The position numbers and the translations under genes are program-made. The notes under the pieces were generated by a model that saw only the letters and a program-made list of their open reading frames with translations, did not search any database and was not told the DNA's origin. A stretch of DNA of 64,000 nucleotides, from assembly GCF_001591565.1 (NCBI RefSeq), contig NZ_BCVD01000002.1:1-64000 (forward strand), read 5' to 3'. Below, piece by piece: positions 16,731 to 26,055 of this stretch (positions within the stretch are counted from its first letter, which is position 1; each line of letters begins with the position of its first letter). This DNA is from Priestia flexa NBRC 15715. GTDB taxonomy: Bacteria > Bacillota > Bacilli > Bacillales > Bacillaceae_H.

Positions 16731-17960
16731 TTATTTAAATAATAAAGGCAGTTGATCAATTAATGTATATCCCCCCATTAACGCCATCACGATAACCACA
16801 AGGCTACCCGAGATCGTTAACCAAAGAGGGTGTTTATAATCTCCTACAATATCTTTTCGGTAAGCAGCAACTAAGAGCGTTCCAAGAGCAATTGGTAAAA
16901 TCAATCCATTTATTGCACCAACTAACAGCAATACTTTAACTGGCTTTCCAATGACTACAAAACATAGTGTTGACACAATAATGAAGCCGATAATTACCCA
17001 TTTATGATGCTGCTCTAAGCGTTTGCTAAATGTACGAATGAACGATACGGATGTGTAAGCAGCTCCAATAACAGACGTAATTGCAGCTGACCACATAACA
17101 ACTCCGAAAATTTTATAGCCAATATTTCCTGCCGCTAGCTGAAAGACTGAAGCGGGTGGATTGCTTGCATCTATTTGAAGCCCTTGTGATACAACGCCAA
17201 GAACTGCTAAAAAGAGCGCAATACGCATAACAGACGTGATTAAAATTCCTACAACAGAACTCTTTGTCACTTGTGGTAGTGCATCAACACCTTTTATTCC
17301 TGCATCTAATAGTCGGTGACCTCCAGCAAACGTAATATAGCCACCTACCGTTCCACCCACTAACGTGACAATAGCAACAATATCAATCGTATCCGGCATT
17401 ACTGTTTTTACTACAGCTTCTCCAACAGGAGGTGCCGTTTTAAACGCTACAAAAAACATTAAACCAATCATGACAAAGCCTGCGTACTGTGTGAAACGAT
17501 CCATGGCCTTTCCAGCTTCTTTAATTAAAAAGATTGCCACTGCAATGATTGCACTTACAATTGCACCGTATTCAGGTGCGATACCAAACAAGGCATTTAA
17601 TCCTAATCCAGCTCCTGCAATGTTTCCTACGTTAAAAGCAAGGCCACCCATAACAATTAGCCCAGCGATGACATAACCGAGGCCTGGCAACACCATGTTC
17701 GCAATATCTTGTCCTCTTTTTTCGGATACAGCGATAATTCGCCAAACGTTGGTTTGTGCAAAGATATCTAAAATAATTGATACTAAAATAACAAATCCAA
17801 AACTAGCTGCTAACGTTTGAGTAAAAACAGTAGTTTGAGTTAGAAACCCAGGACCAATAGCAGACGTGGCCATTAAGAAGGCCGCCCCCATCATGAGCGT
17901 CCAGTTAAGCTTAGGTACTGGCGACAGTTGCTGTTTTTTTGATTGTTTTACCGGCTCCAT
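16731..17960 (-). CDS. ycsG: YcsG, NRAMP-superfamily transporter
   Basis: A 409-residue integral membrane protein with about 11 hydrophobic segments, related to NRAMP metal transporters. The first helix reads ATSAIGPGFLTQT, where metal-transporting NRAMPs have Asp-Pro-Gly-Asn, so the usual metal ligands are absent. Its place between pxpA and ycsI suggests uptake of the pathway substrate (5-oxoproline or a related amide) rather than Mn2+. It starts 18 nt after pxpA. Confidence 0.86.
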   Translation of the reverse strand: MEPVKQSKKQQLSPVPKLNWTLMMGAAFLMATSAIGPGFLTQTTVFTQTLAASFGFVILVSIILDIFAQTNVWRIIAVSEKRGQDIANMVLPGLGYVIAGLIVMGGLAFNVGNIAGAGLGLNALFGIAPEYGAIVSAIIAVAIFLIKEAGKAMDRFTQYAGFVMIGLMFFVAFKTAPPVGEAVVKTVMPDTIDIVAIVTLVGGTVGGYITFAGGHRLLDAGIKGVDALPQVTKSSVVGILITSVMRIALFLAVLGVVSQGLQIDASNPPASVFQLAAGNIGYKIFGVVMWSAAITSVIGAAYTSVSFIRTFSKRLEQHHKWVIIGFIIVSTLCFVVIGKPVKVLLLVGAINGLILPIALGTLLVAAYRKDIVGDYKHPLWLTISGSLVVIVMALMGGYTLIDQLPLLFK

Positions 17961-17978
17961 AATTAATTCTCCTCTCGA

Positions 17979-18743
17979 TTAGCGGCATGATACGGCGACG
18001 CGTGTAATATCTGCTTGCTTAAAGGCTGTGTTAAGTGCATGAGCAAACTGCAAGGCATGTGTTCCGTCTCCATGAATGCAAACTGTATCTGCTTGAATCG
18101 GCACTGTTGTTCCTTGTTGAGACTGCACTTTTTTTTGCTCAATCATTCCAATAACTTGATTAATTGCTACTTCATCTTCTTCGATTAAAGCACCTTTCAT
18201 TGTTCGAAGAGTTAAAGAACCATCTTCTTGATATGTACGATCAGCAAATACTTCATTTGCTGTTTGAAGCCCTATTTCTTTTCCTGCTTTTATGAGTTCA
18301 CTTCCAGATAAGCCGAATAAAATAAGTTCTGGATTTACTGCATATACGGCTTCAGCAATTGCTTTTGATAATGCAGCATCTTTCGCCGCCATATTATAGA
18401 GAGCACCGTGTGGCTTTACATGCTGCATAGTACCTCCTTCCGCCTTTACAAATCCGTAGAGTGCACCAATTTGATATACGACTAAATCATACGCTTCACT
18501 AGGACTAATTTGAATATTCCGACGTCCAAACCCGCGTAAATCCTGCAAACCAGGATGAGCGCCAATAGCTACATCATGATGCAAGGCAAGTTTTACGGTT
18601 TCTCGCATGACGGTTGGATCTCCAGCATGAAAGCCACACGCGATATTAGCCGAAGAAACAAACTTTAAAATCTCTCTATCATTTCCAATCTTATAAACGC
18701 CATAACTTTCACCTAAATCACAGTTCACGTCAATTCGTTTCAT
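17979..18743 (-). CDS. pxpA: 5-oxoprolinase subunit PxpA (LamB/YcsF family)
   Basis: A 254-residue LamB/YcsF protein. Signatures are [12 protein letters not shown] at the N-terminus, [27 protein letters not shown], and VKPHGALYN. It is the catalytic subunit that with PxpB and PxpC hydrolyses 5-oxo-L-proline to L-glutamate with ATP. It is the first gene of the operon, equivalent to B. subtilis ycsF, and stands directly behind the operon promoter and its palindrome. Confidence 0.94.
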   Translation of the reverse strand: MKRIDVNCDLGESYGVYKIGNDREILKFVSSANIACGFHAGDPTVMRETVKLALHHDVAIGAHPGLQDLRGFGRRNIQISPSEAYDLVVYQIGALYGFVKAEGGTMQHVKPHGALYNMAAKDAALSKAIAEAVYAVNPELILFGLSGSELIKAGKEIGLQTANEVFADRTYQEDGSLTLRTMKGALIEEDEVAINQVIGMIEQKKVQSQQGTTVPIQADTVCIHGDGTHALQFAHALNTAFKQADITRVAVSCR

Positions 18744-18771
18744 TTCTTCATCCCCTTATCTATCTTGTTGT

Positions 18772-18805
18772 ACCGAAAAATGGAACTTAAATTCCGTTTT
18801 TCGGT
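18772..18805 (-). promoter_or_regulatory. Probable KipR operator
   Basis: A 14-bp inverted repeat with one mismatch (ACCGAAAAATGGAA / TTCCGTTTTTCGGT) and a 6-nt centre, containing the IclR-type TGGAA...TTCC core. It lies between the putative pxpA promoter and the gene, around the expected transcription start. The operon encodes an IclR-family regulator. Confidence 0.72.
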
Positions 18806-18812
18806 TAAATTG

Positions 18813-18841
18813 ATTTTATCATTTAAATGTCTGATACACAA
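18813..18841 (-). promoter_or_regulatory. Putative sigma-A promoter of the pxp operon
   Basis: On the minus strand TTGTGT (18841-18836), a 17-bp spacer and TAAAAT (18818-18813). It places the start site at the edge of the palindrome. Confidence 0.5.
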
Positions 18842-18999
18842 GATAGTTGTCAGAACATTTAACATATTAGGTCAATTCTATTAATTGAAAGGTTTCTAGA
18901 TAGGTATTTCACTGCAGGAAAAAAGAATCTCGAAATCCAAGGTTTTCTAAGTCATAATTCAAAAGGTAATCTTTTTTACAAATGGATAGGAGGAAGAAA

Positions 19000-19848
19000 A
19001 TGAAAAAGCATCAACTAATTGCTGCATCTATTGTAGGTATCAGCTTACTTTGGACCACCCCTACTGAGTTCAAAGCAGCGGAAATGGATACTACTAAAGT
19101 GGTGAAGACGGCTGCTGAATTATCAGGAATCGACTATGTAAGCGGTGGTGAAACAAAATCAGAAGGATTCGATAGCTCAGGGTTCATTTACTATGTAGTA
19201 GAAACAGCTTTAAATGTAGATATGCCGCGCACGTTAGAAGGGCAAGGTGAGTTAGGAACAGAAGTGAATAAAAGTGATTTAACAACCGGAGATCTGTTAT
19301 TCTTCTCTACAAGCTCATCTACCATTACAAGCGCTGCAATCTATATTGGAGATGGAGAGATGATTTTCCCTTCTACTTCAAAAGGTGAAGTGGTTAAAGA
19401 AAGTTTCAAAGATAGTTCATTTTGGAATGCACATTTTATCAAAGCGAAAAGACTCAGTGCCTCTACCTTTTCATTTCCAGACTATAAAATTGTCTCGGAG
19501 AGTCGAGAGCAGCTAGGCGTTTCGTATCAATTTGGAGAAGAACGTCCAGAAGTTGGTTTTGATTGTTCGGGCTTTATTCAATATGTATTCAAAGAAGCAT
19601 ATAACGTAGCGCTCCCACGTTCTACGGATCAACAGTGGAACTTTGGTACATACGTTAAAAAAGAAGACCTACAAGTCGGAGACGTTGTCTTTTTTGAAGA
19701 TACATACCGCAGCGGAATTTCGCACGCAGGTGTTTACATTGGTAAAAACCGTATGATACATGCTAAACATAAAGAAGGCGTCACCATTGATTATTTAACG
19801 GATGATTATTGGCAAGATAAATACGCTGGTGCCAAAAGAATGCGCTAA
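19000..19848 (+). CDS. Secreted tandem NlpC/P60 protein; first domain inactive
   Basis: A 282-residue exported protein with a signal peptide (about residues 1-27) and two NlpC/P60 domains. The second has the full triad: Cys189 in FDCSGF, His242 in SHAGVYIG and His254 in MIHA. The first has lost all three: Ser59 in FDSSGF, Ser111 and Phe123 at the matching positions. One catalytic and one pseudo-enzyme domain suggest the first binds wall peptide or regulates. The ATG at 19000 is used, with GGAGG 7 nt upstream; an upstream ATG at 18982 has no ribosome binding site. Confidence 0.88.
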   Translation: MKKHQLIAASIVGISLLWTTPTEFKAAEMDTTKVVKTAAELSGIDYVSGGETKSEGFDSSGFIYYVVETALNVDMPRTLEGQGELGTEVNKSDLTTGDLLFFSTSSSTITSAAIYIGDGEMIFPSTSKGEVVKESFKDSSFWNAHFIKAKRLSASTFSFPDYKIVSESREQLGVSYQFGEERPEVGFDCSGFIQYVFKEAYNVALPRSTDQQWNFGTYVKKEDLQVGDVVFFEDTYRSGISHAGVYIGKNRMIHAKHKEGVTIDYLTDDYWQDKYAGAKRMR

Positions 19849-19855
19849 TCATAAA

Positions 19856-19889
19856 AAAAGACCGCCTTCAAGCTTGAAGGTGGTCTTTT
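19856..19889. terminator. Bidirectional terminator
   Basis: A 17-bp stem with one wobble, centred on AAGCTT, with flanking A/T tracts. It contains the stop codon of the convergent GNAT gene. Confidence 0.9.
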
Positions 19890-20259
19890 ATGACAAGATC
19901 ATTTTGACAAAAGTGGTTGGATTGCTATCAGCTACTGCAAACCCTAGTCGTTCCCAAAACTGATTGTACCTTTTGTCTTCAGAGACGTTTAGCTTTATTT
20001 GATCCCCATGACACTTCTCTTCAAATAAGAGATAAGCTTGCGTTCCAAAACTATACCCCTGATAATCTTTATGAATCACAAAAGTATGAATGTGACAAAT
20101 ATTCTTAACGGTTTCAGTATGCACATAGCCAATATACGTGTCCTCTAACTTAATTAGCAGCTGCTCACCAACTGACTTTATGTTTTTCGTCTTCGTCGAT
20201 TTTAACATTTCTTCAACGATATAATGTGTATCTGCTACGACTGTTTCAAATGTAATCAT
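19888..20259 (-). CDS. Small GNAT-like acetyltransferase
   Basis: A 123-residue protein with GNAT-like layout. HTFVIHKDYQGYSFGTQAYLLF occupies the acetyl-CoA loop position, followed by LNVSEDKRYNQFWERLGF typical of the C-terminal strand and helix. The loop is degenerate (QGYSFG in place of Q-x-x-G-x-G), so cofactor binding is less certain. It shares a terminator with the upstream NlpC/P60 gene. The substrate is unknown. Confidence 0.65.
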   Translation of the reverse strand: MITFETVVADTHYIVEEMLKSTKTKNIKSVGEQLLIKLEDTYIGYVHTETVKNICHIHTFVIHKDYQGYSFGTQAYLLFEEKCHGDQIKLNVSEDKRYNQFWERLGFAVADSNPTTFVKMILS

Positions 20260-20287
20260 GCTGTTAACTTTCCTTTCGTATATATGC

Positions 20288-20938
20288 TTAGTTCCACAAA
20301 TGTTGTTGATTAAAATAAGATGTAATTTCTTGAAAGGACGCTACTTTTACGTGCGGAACGTTCTTTTCATCTAACAAATCTTGAAGAGCAGCTTTTGCAA
20401 ACGTGATGTCTGCGCAAGCCGCTGGGTGTGAGTCTGGTTCACTATCACCGGCAAAATAGACCTGCTCATATTTTTTCTTGAAATCCTGAATAACTAACGA
20501 TTTATCAATTCCATAACGCTCAGAATAGCTCCAGTGCTTAGGATCAATTTGCAAGTGAACATTTTTTTCATGGAACACACCGGTATTTGAAAGTACTTCC
20601 ACATTCTCTACACCATGCTTCTTCAGAAGAGGTCGAATATAGTAATCTGAACCTGCGCTTAAAACATAAAAATCTCCTCCTCTTTTTTGTACTTCTTGAA
20701 TAAAAGCAGGAACTCCAGGATCAATTTCAATTCCATCAATGTCTTGTAAAATGACGTCCTCTGTTTGGTTAATTGAGCTGAAGACAGTTGACAAAAAGTC
20801 AATGTCCTTCAGCTTACCTGACTTCCATTCTTTATATAGCTTTCTACCTTCAGGAAAATGTTTTTCAATCACAATCCAATAAAAATCCTTTTGTGAAATG
20901 GTACCATCAAAATCTGATACAAAAGCAAAGCGTTTCAT
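20288..20938 (-). CDS. HAD-family phosphatase (MtnX-like)
   Basis: A 216-residue HAD phosphatase. Motif I is FVSDFDGTIS with both catalytic aspartates, motif II includes VLSAGSDYYIRPLL, and motif IV is YFAGDSEPDSHPA. It resembles MtnX, the 2-hydroxy-3-keto-5-methylthiopentenyl-1-phosphate phosphatase of methionine salvage. No other mtn gene is nearby, so the substrate is uncertain. It lies 21 nt from the SNF2 helicase gene on the same strand. Confidence 0.8.
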   Translation of the reverse strand: MKRFAFVSDFDGTISQKDFYWIVIEKHFPEGRKLYKEWKSGKLKDIDFLSTVFSSINQTEDVILQDIDGIEIDPGVPAFIQEVQKRGGDFYVLSAGSDYYIRPLLKKHGVENVEVLSNTGVFHEKNVHLQIDPKHWSYSERYGIDKSLVIQDFKKKYEQVYFAGDSEPDSHPAACADITFAKAALQDLLDEKNVPHVKVASFQEITSYFNQQHLWN

Positions 20939-20959
20939 TTTATCTTCCTTTCATGTGAG

Positions 20960-23900
20960 CTACATCTCTAAAAGTTCTCGCAGTTCCTCTTCCGATAGAC
21001 TTGTTAGCATCGTTTCACCCGGTTGAATTACCTGGCTAATCAACTCTCTTTTCTTCTGCTGCATCTCATAGATTTTTTCTTCAATCGTTCCTTGCGCAAT
21101 TAAGCGAATTACTTGTACAACATTCTTTTGACCAAGGCGATGGGCTCGTCCGGCAGCCTGTTCTTCAACCGCTGGGTTCCACCATAAATCATATAGAATT
21201 ACGGTATCTGCACCCGTTAAATTCAGCCCTGTCCCACCAGCTTTTAACGAGATTAGAAAAATATCATGCTCGCCTTTATTAAAACGGTTGGCCATCTCTA
21301 CTCGGTCTTTTCCATCTGTTTGGCCATCCAAATAGAAAAAGGAAATGTTCTGTTCTGCAAGCTTTTCTCTAATGATATGAAGCATGCTCGTGAACTGTGA
21401 AAAAATTAGCATCCGCTTTCCGTTAGCTAATGCTTGATGAACGGTTTCAAGTAGCTGTTCCAGCTTGCTGGACTCAGCTTCGTAGTTTTCAATAAAGAGA
21501 GCTGGATGACAGCAAATTTGACGTAAACGCGTTAAGCCAGCTAAAATTTTCATACGGTTTCGCTGAAAATCTTCTGTAGTTAACGAGCTTTTTAATTGCT
21601 CTAAATATCCAACGTACAGCTCTTTTTGTTCTTTTGACAGCTCTGAGCGCTGCGTTGTTTCAATTTTATCAGGAAGTTCTTTTAGAACGTCCTTTTTCAC
21701 GCGACGGAGAATAAACGGGCGCACTAATTTGCTAATCCGCTCTGAGGTCATCTTTTTAAACCCTTGCTGACTTGGTAACAATCCAGGTAATATCGTTTGA
21801 AAAATAGACCATAGCTCTTCAAGTGAGTTCTCTATCGGTGTACCGCTTAATGCAAATCGCTTTGGAGCAGATATTGCCCGTACCGCTGCTGCCGCTTTCG
21901 TAGCATAGTTTTTAATCGTTTGAGCTTCATCTAAAATTAGAGCATGAAACTCTCTTTCTTTATATAACGACATATCCTGTCTAAGCGTTGGGTAAGACGT
22001 AATAAAAATATCTGCGTTCTCTTGAAGCAAATCGTTTCTCTCTTTTGGAGTTCCAGCAATCGTGTGCACCTTTAAAGAAGGCGCGAATTTCTCAAATTCA
22101 TTCTTCCAGTTGTAAACTAAGGAAGCTGGTACAACAATTAAAGATGGATGCAATACAGCGTCTTGTTCTTTTTCTGAAAGTAAATAAGCAATGGTTTGAA
22201 GCGTCTTTCCAAGCCCCATATCATCAGCCAGTATACCGCCTAATGAATAGGTTGATAAAGATTTAAACCACCGAAATCCCGTATACTGATAGTCTCGAAG
22301 CTCTGCATGCAGCCCCGAAGGTATACGCCAATTACTTTGATCAGGTGATCCGATACGTTTAACAAGCGTTTGAAACGCTTCGCTTAATCGACCTTTAGCC
22401 TCCTGTGATTGACCAAGAATTTCTTCAACTTGCATTCCTTTATATAGCGGAACGTGAAGGCGATTCTCTTCTAGCTCTTCTTTTTTCACATTTAGCTCTG
22501 TAAACAAGTCCTGAATCCTCTGAAATCCATCTTGCTCAAGAGAAAGAAATGCTCCATTGTTTAAACGATAATATTTTTTCTTTTCAAGGACAGACCTAAG
22601 AACTTCTTGCACCGTTTTTTCATCGATTCCAGCCAAGTCAAAGTTGATTTCTAATAGATTGTTTTGCTGTTCTAAATCAATGCTTGTGATCAAATTTGAA
22701 GCATCATAGAGGGTTTCTTGCTTTGCTTCTTCACTTATACGGATGTCTACAAGTTCTTCAAGTTGAGGAAGAATACGAAATAAGAATTCAAACATCGCTT
22801 CTTCATCTTGCTGAAGGTAAAGCTGGTTTTTATAAATATTAATGGGTGCATGTTCAATAATATCCATAATAATTGCTTCTTTTTCCATATCTCGTACCAG
22901 AATAAACTTAGGTTTTTCATCGGTATTCTGAAAGGGATTAATCATAAAATCACCGTAGTGATATTCAAGCGTCACAAGAAGCTGTTCGCTTTCTTTCTCT
23001 ACCCACAGCTTTGCCTGTAATGGCGGAGACATAACTTGATTTTCTACTGCTTGTGAAATTTTCACTTCTCCTACTTTGCGTAGGCCAGGTACTACTTGTG
23101 ATAAAAACGTTCCCATCTGTTCATCATCAACTGATAGAACCGGCTGAACCGGCATGTTTTCCAGTAATCCTTCTACAAGCTTCCGCTGCTTCTTCGTGAG
23201 TTCATAAAAATGACCACTCGCAAAAATCCAATGATAACGATTAAAAAAAGAAGCTTCATCTAGGTCCCGAAAATTAATTTGAAACTCTTTGGCTTGATTT
23301 TCATCAATAAAAAAAGAAAATGGAAGGCCTTCTTTTTTCAGTAACACATCTCTATACGTCTCATCTTCATGAACAAAAGTCCAGTCTCTTCCTTGAAGTG
23401 CGTGTAAGAGTGACTTTGCTACAGACGTCGGGATAACAAGATCTTTGTTAGTAACGGTTCGCCTCGGAGAAGCATAGGTTTGTTTATAAAAGCGTTCGCT
23501 TTCGACAATTTGCTGTAAAAGGTTAAGAACGACTTCATCTTCTTTCGCAAAATAATGTACAACCGGATCATATGAAAACCGCTTGGTGAATTCATGCGGT
23601 TCATCCTCAGCTACATCATCTAAAAAAGACCGTAAATCCTTCACAACATAGGTACGCTCAACCCCTACCTTTACCTCAATTGTTAAGTAGAGCTCTCCGT
23701 CTCTAGAAAAGCGTTCTGAATGCGACTTACAAATATATTCAACCGATAATTGTTCTTTCTCATCCCTGCTATCACTTTCAATAACTGATTGATGAAAATC
23801 TGCGAAGGATTGAATAAAAGAATTGACGCGCTGGTGTTCATAGCTTTTCCGGCGAGATGTTGATGCAACGTCAGTTTTTGTTGCTTGTTGTTCACAAATG

Positions 23901-24160
23901 GCTAAAAGAACCGCTACCTCATGCTTACATTCACCAAACTCATGATAAGCTAGGCATTCACAAGAAGAAGCGTAACCTTGTTCTTTCATTTGAATCATAA
24001 CCGTATATGATTCCGTTCCTTCAACAAACCCTATCCATGTTTTCGTTTGTTCATTGTATTCTAAGTCTGTTACTCGCTGTTGTTGATAATATGTATGACC
24101 TCTATAGTAGGTTCGACTTGAATATGCATCTTTTAAATACGCTTCATTTAACATTCGCAT
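20960..24160 (-). CDS. ywqA: SWIM zinc finger plus SNF2-family helicase (YwqA-like)
   Basis: A 1066-residue SWI2/SNF2 ATPase. A SWIM zinc finger (CECLAYHEFGECKH) lies near residue 70. A long middle region follows, then a two-lobed helicase with Walker A in ADDMGLGKTLQT, Walker B in LDEAQTI, SGTPIENSLEEL (motif III) and AAGRAHRLGQ (motif VI). Bacillus YwqA has the same arrangement. Such proteins move or strip proteins on double-stranded DNA, and the bacterial role is probably in repair or transcription recycling. Length is at the upper end for the group. No partner gene is adjacent. Confidence 0.9.
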   Translation of the reverse strand: MRMLNEAYLKDAYSSRTYYRGHTYYQQQRVTDLEYNEQTKTWIGFVEGTESYTVMIQMKEQGYASSCECLAYHEFGECKHEVAVLLAICEQQATKTDVASTSRRKSYEHQRVNSFIQSFADFHQSVIESDSRDEKEQLSVEYICKSHSERFSRDGELYLTIEVKVGVERTYVVKDLRSFLDDVAEDEPHEFTKRFSYDPVVHYFAKEDEVVLNLLQQIVESERFYKQTYASPRRTVTNKDLVIPTSVAKSLLHALQGRDWTFVHEDETYRDVLLKKEGLPFSFFIDENQAKEFQINFRDLDEASFFNRYHWIFASGHFYELTKKQRKLVEGLLENMPVQPVLSVDDEQMGTFLSQVVPGLRKVGEVKISQAVENQVMSPPLQAKLWVEKESEQLLVTLEYHYGDFMINPFQNTDEKPKFILVRDMEKEAIIMDIIEHAPINIYKNQLYLQQDEEAMFEFLFRILPQLEELVDIRISEEAKQETLYDASNLITSIDLEQQNNLLEINFDLAGIDEKTVQEVLRSVLEKKKYYRLNNGAFLSLEQDGFQRIQDLFTELNVKKEELEENRLHVPLYKGMQVEEILGQSQEAKGRLSEAFQTLVKRIGSPDQSNWRIPSGLHAELRDYQYTGFRWFKSLSTYSLGGILADDMGLGKTLQTIAYLLSEKEQDAVLHPSLIVVPASLVYNWKNEFEKFAPSLKVHTIAGTPKERNDLLQENADIFITSYPTLRQDMSLYKEREFHALILDEAQTIKNYATKAAAAVRAISAPKRFALSGTPIENSLEELWSIFQTILPGLLPSQQGFKKMTSERISKLVRPFILRRVKKDVLKELPDKIETTQRSELSKEQKELYVGYLEQLKSSLTTEDFQRNRMKILAGLTRLRQICCHPALFIENYEAESSKLEQLLETVHQALANGKRMLIFSQFTSMLHIIREKLAEQNISFFYLDGQTDGKDRVEMANRFNKGEHDIFLISLKAGGTGLNLTGADTVILYDLWWNPAVEEQAAGRAHRLGQKNVVQVIRLIAQGTIEEKIYEMQQKKRELISQVIQPGETMLTSLSEEELRELLEM

Positions 24161-24198
24161 CTTTTTAAATCTTCCTATCGCTAAATTTTTTCCTCATA

Positions 24199-24238
24199 AA
24201 ACAAATCATGCTCAAGTAATCTTGAGCATGATTTGTTT
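24199..24238. terminator. Bidirectional terminator after yhcZ
   Basis: A perfect 18-bp stem (arms 24199-24216 and 24221-24238) with a 4-nt loop. It follows the response regulator gene and precedes the SNF2 gene on the minus strand. Confidence 0.88.
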
Positions 24239-24288
24239 AATCTCTCTATTATATCATGTACATCCATTCGGTACTACCGAGCACATTT

Positions 24289-24924
24289 TTAAACATGATG
24301 CTCTACAGCATATAGAGCAGCTTGGGTGCGATCTTGAACCTGAAGCTTTGATAGAATGTTTGAGACATGCGTTTTAACCGTCTTTTCTGTTATATGTAAA
24401 GCAGCTGCAATTTCTTTATTACTTTTCCCTGAAGAAATTTCTTTTAACACTTCACGCTCTCGCTTTGTTAATAAATCTAACAATAAAGGCTCTTTTTTAA
24501 CAGGTTGGGTTAATTTATTTAATAAATGAGCTGTTATCTTGGGACTTAACTGGTATTGACCGTTTATTACATTTCGAATTCCCACTATCAGCTCATCAGG
24601 GTCACTTTCTTTTAACTGGTAACTTTCCGCCCCTGCTTCTAATGCCGGTATTACGTGATCTTGATCTGAAAAGCTCGTTAGAATCAGTACTTTCACATTT
24701 GGCTGCTCTTGCTTAATTTGTTTAGTAGCCTGAATGCCATCAAGCTCTGGCATTGATAAATCCATCACGACAAGGTCAGGCTGTAGTTCTTTCACTTTTC
24801 GAACGGCTTCCTGGCCGTTTGACGCTTCGCCCACAATTTCTATATCGGGCTGGGTTTGTAAAAATAACGCTAACCCTTTGCGAACAACATGGTGGTCATC
24901 TGCAATTAAAATACGTATGCTCAT
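24289..24924 (-). CDS. yhcZ: NarL/LuxR-family response regulator (YhcZ-like)
   Basis: A 211-residue response regulator. The receiver domain has the acidic pair in ADDHH (Asp9, Asp10), phospho-acceptor Asp55 in VVMDLSMPE, and Lys in QLKESDPDEL. A LuxR HTH lies at about residues 147-205 (LTKREREVLKEISSGKSNKE). It lies 12 nt after the kinase gene and forms a pair equivalent to B. subtilis YhcY/YhcZ. The target genes are unknown; two small plus-strand genes follow just upstream. Confidence 0.88.
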   Translation of the reverse strand: MSIRILIADDHHVVRKGLALFLQTQPDIEIVGEASNGQEAVRKVKELQPDLVVMDLSMPELDGIQATKQIKQEQPNVKVLILTSFSDQDHVIPALEAGAESYQLKESDPDELIVGIRNVINGQYQLSPKITAHLLNKLTQPVKKEPLLLDLLTKREREVLKEISSGKSNKEIAAALHITEKTVKTHVSNILSKLQVQDRTQAALYAVEHHV

Positions 24925-24936
24925 CTTTCTCTCTCC

Positions 24937-26055
24937 TTAAAACGGAACAACAATTTGGATCGTTGTTCCTTCTCCTAGTTTACTAGTTACATGGAATGTA
25001 CCGGATTGCTTTTCGACTCGTTGCTTCATTGCTCTTAAACCAATTGTAGGAAGCATTGCCGACTCATACTCTTCATAGCAAAAACCCATTCCTTTGTCGC
25101 TAACTGTCATAGTAACCTTTTCTTTTTGGATTGATAGAAAAAGATTTACATCGTGTACATCGGCATGCTTTCGGCAGTTATTCAAGGCCTCCTGCCCAGC
25201 TCTAAACAGCATTTCTTCCACAGAAGCTGGTAGAAAAGCCGTTCCTTCTCGAATTGCATTTACGTTTAAACCAATCATTTCACCATAGCTTGTTAATGCA
25301 CAAACAAGCCCTTGCTGTAATCCATCTGGACGAAGCTGTAAAATCAGCGCTTTCATCTCAGCTTGCGCTTGACTAGCCGTTTGTTGAATTATTTCAAACA
25401 TATCCCTGGACGCCTCATGGCCAGTTTTTGTTCCTGCTTTAGCCGTGAGCTGAATTGAGAATAAAAGCTGATTAACAGAATCGTGAAGGTCTTGTGCTAA
25501 GCGATTTCTTTCATCTCTTAGTCGCATTTCTTGTTCTTTTTTTGTTAAGTCTAACCGTTTAATAGCCGTTCCAATTTGGAGCGCAACAGCACCTAATATA
25601 TCAAGCTCTTGTTGATCAAAATACTGTTTTCCTGGTGCCGCAACGTTCAATATGCCAAACTGTTCTTTTCCTGAATAAAGAGGAACGGTTGCGTGATGAG
25701 TGATGTTATTTGTTTCTCCCCAATCGTGAACTGTAGCTTCATCCAGCCTTTTGCATTCCATTGTATTTGTCGCTTTTGTTAATTTACCATTACAATAGCG
25801 GCTAACACACCAACAGCTGCCGTTACGCATAGGTTGAATTTGATGATTCGTTAACGCGTCCGGTAGATTATGAGCAGCCATGAGTTCATAATCTCCACAC
25901 TCGTCAATTAAAAAAATCCACCCCGTATGTAATTGAGTTGCTTTAAGCAATTGAACCAGGGTATCTTGAAGCATTTGCTTTACGTCTGTACTTTCATTTA
26001 GGATTTCTGCAATATCCTTTAATATCTTTAGTTCATTCAATTGTTTTTTTGTCAT
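24937..26055 (-). CDS. yhcY: GAF-domain sensor histidine kinase (YhcY-like)
   Basis: About 372 residues. An N-terminal GAF domain (residues about 15-165) contains several cysteines (NGSCWCVSRYC) that could bind an iron-sulfur centre, a haem or a ligand. The HisKA_3 helix (LAQDLHDSVNQLLFSIQL) carries the phosphorylated His, and the HATPase domain has QEALNNCRKHA and SDKGMGF. No membrane segment, so a cytosolic sensor. Possible starts cluster at 26064 (GTG), 26061 and 26055. AGGTG is best spaced for 26055. Confidence 0.87.
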   Translation of the reverse strand: MTKKQLNELKILKDIAEILNESTDVKQMLQDTLVQLLKATQLHTGWIFLIDECGDYELMAAHNLPDALTNHQIQPMRNGSCWCVSRYCNGKLTKATNTMECKRLDEATVHDWGETNNITHHATVPLYSGKEQFGILNVAAPGKQYFDQQELDILGAVALQIGTAIKRLDLTKKEQEMRLRDERNRLAQDLHDSVNQLLFSIQLTAKAGTKTGHEASRDMFEIIQQTASQAQAEMKALILQLRPDGLQQGLVCALTSYGEMIGLNVNAIREGTAFLPASVEEMLFRAGQEALNNCRKHADVHDVNLFLSIQKEKVTMTVSDKGMGFCYEEYESAMLPTIGLRAMKQRVEKQSGTFHVTSKLGEGTTIQIVVPF

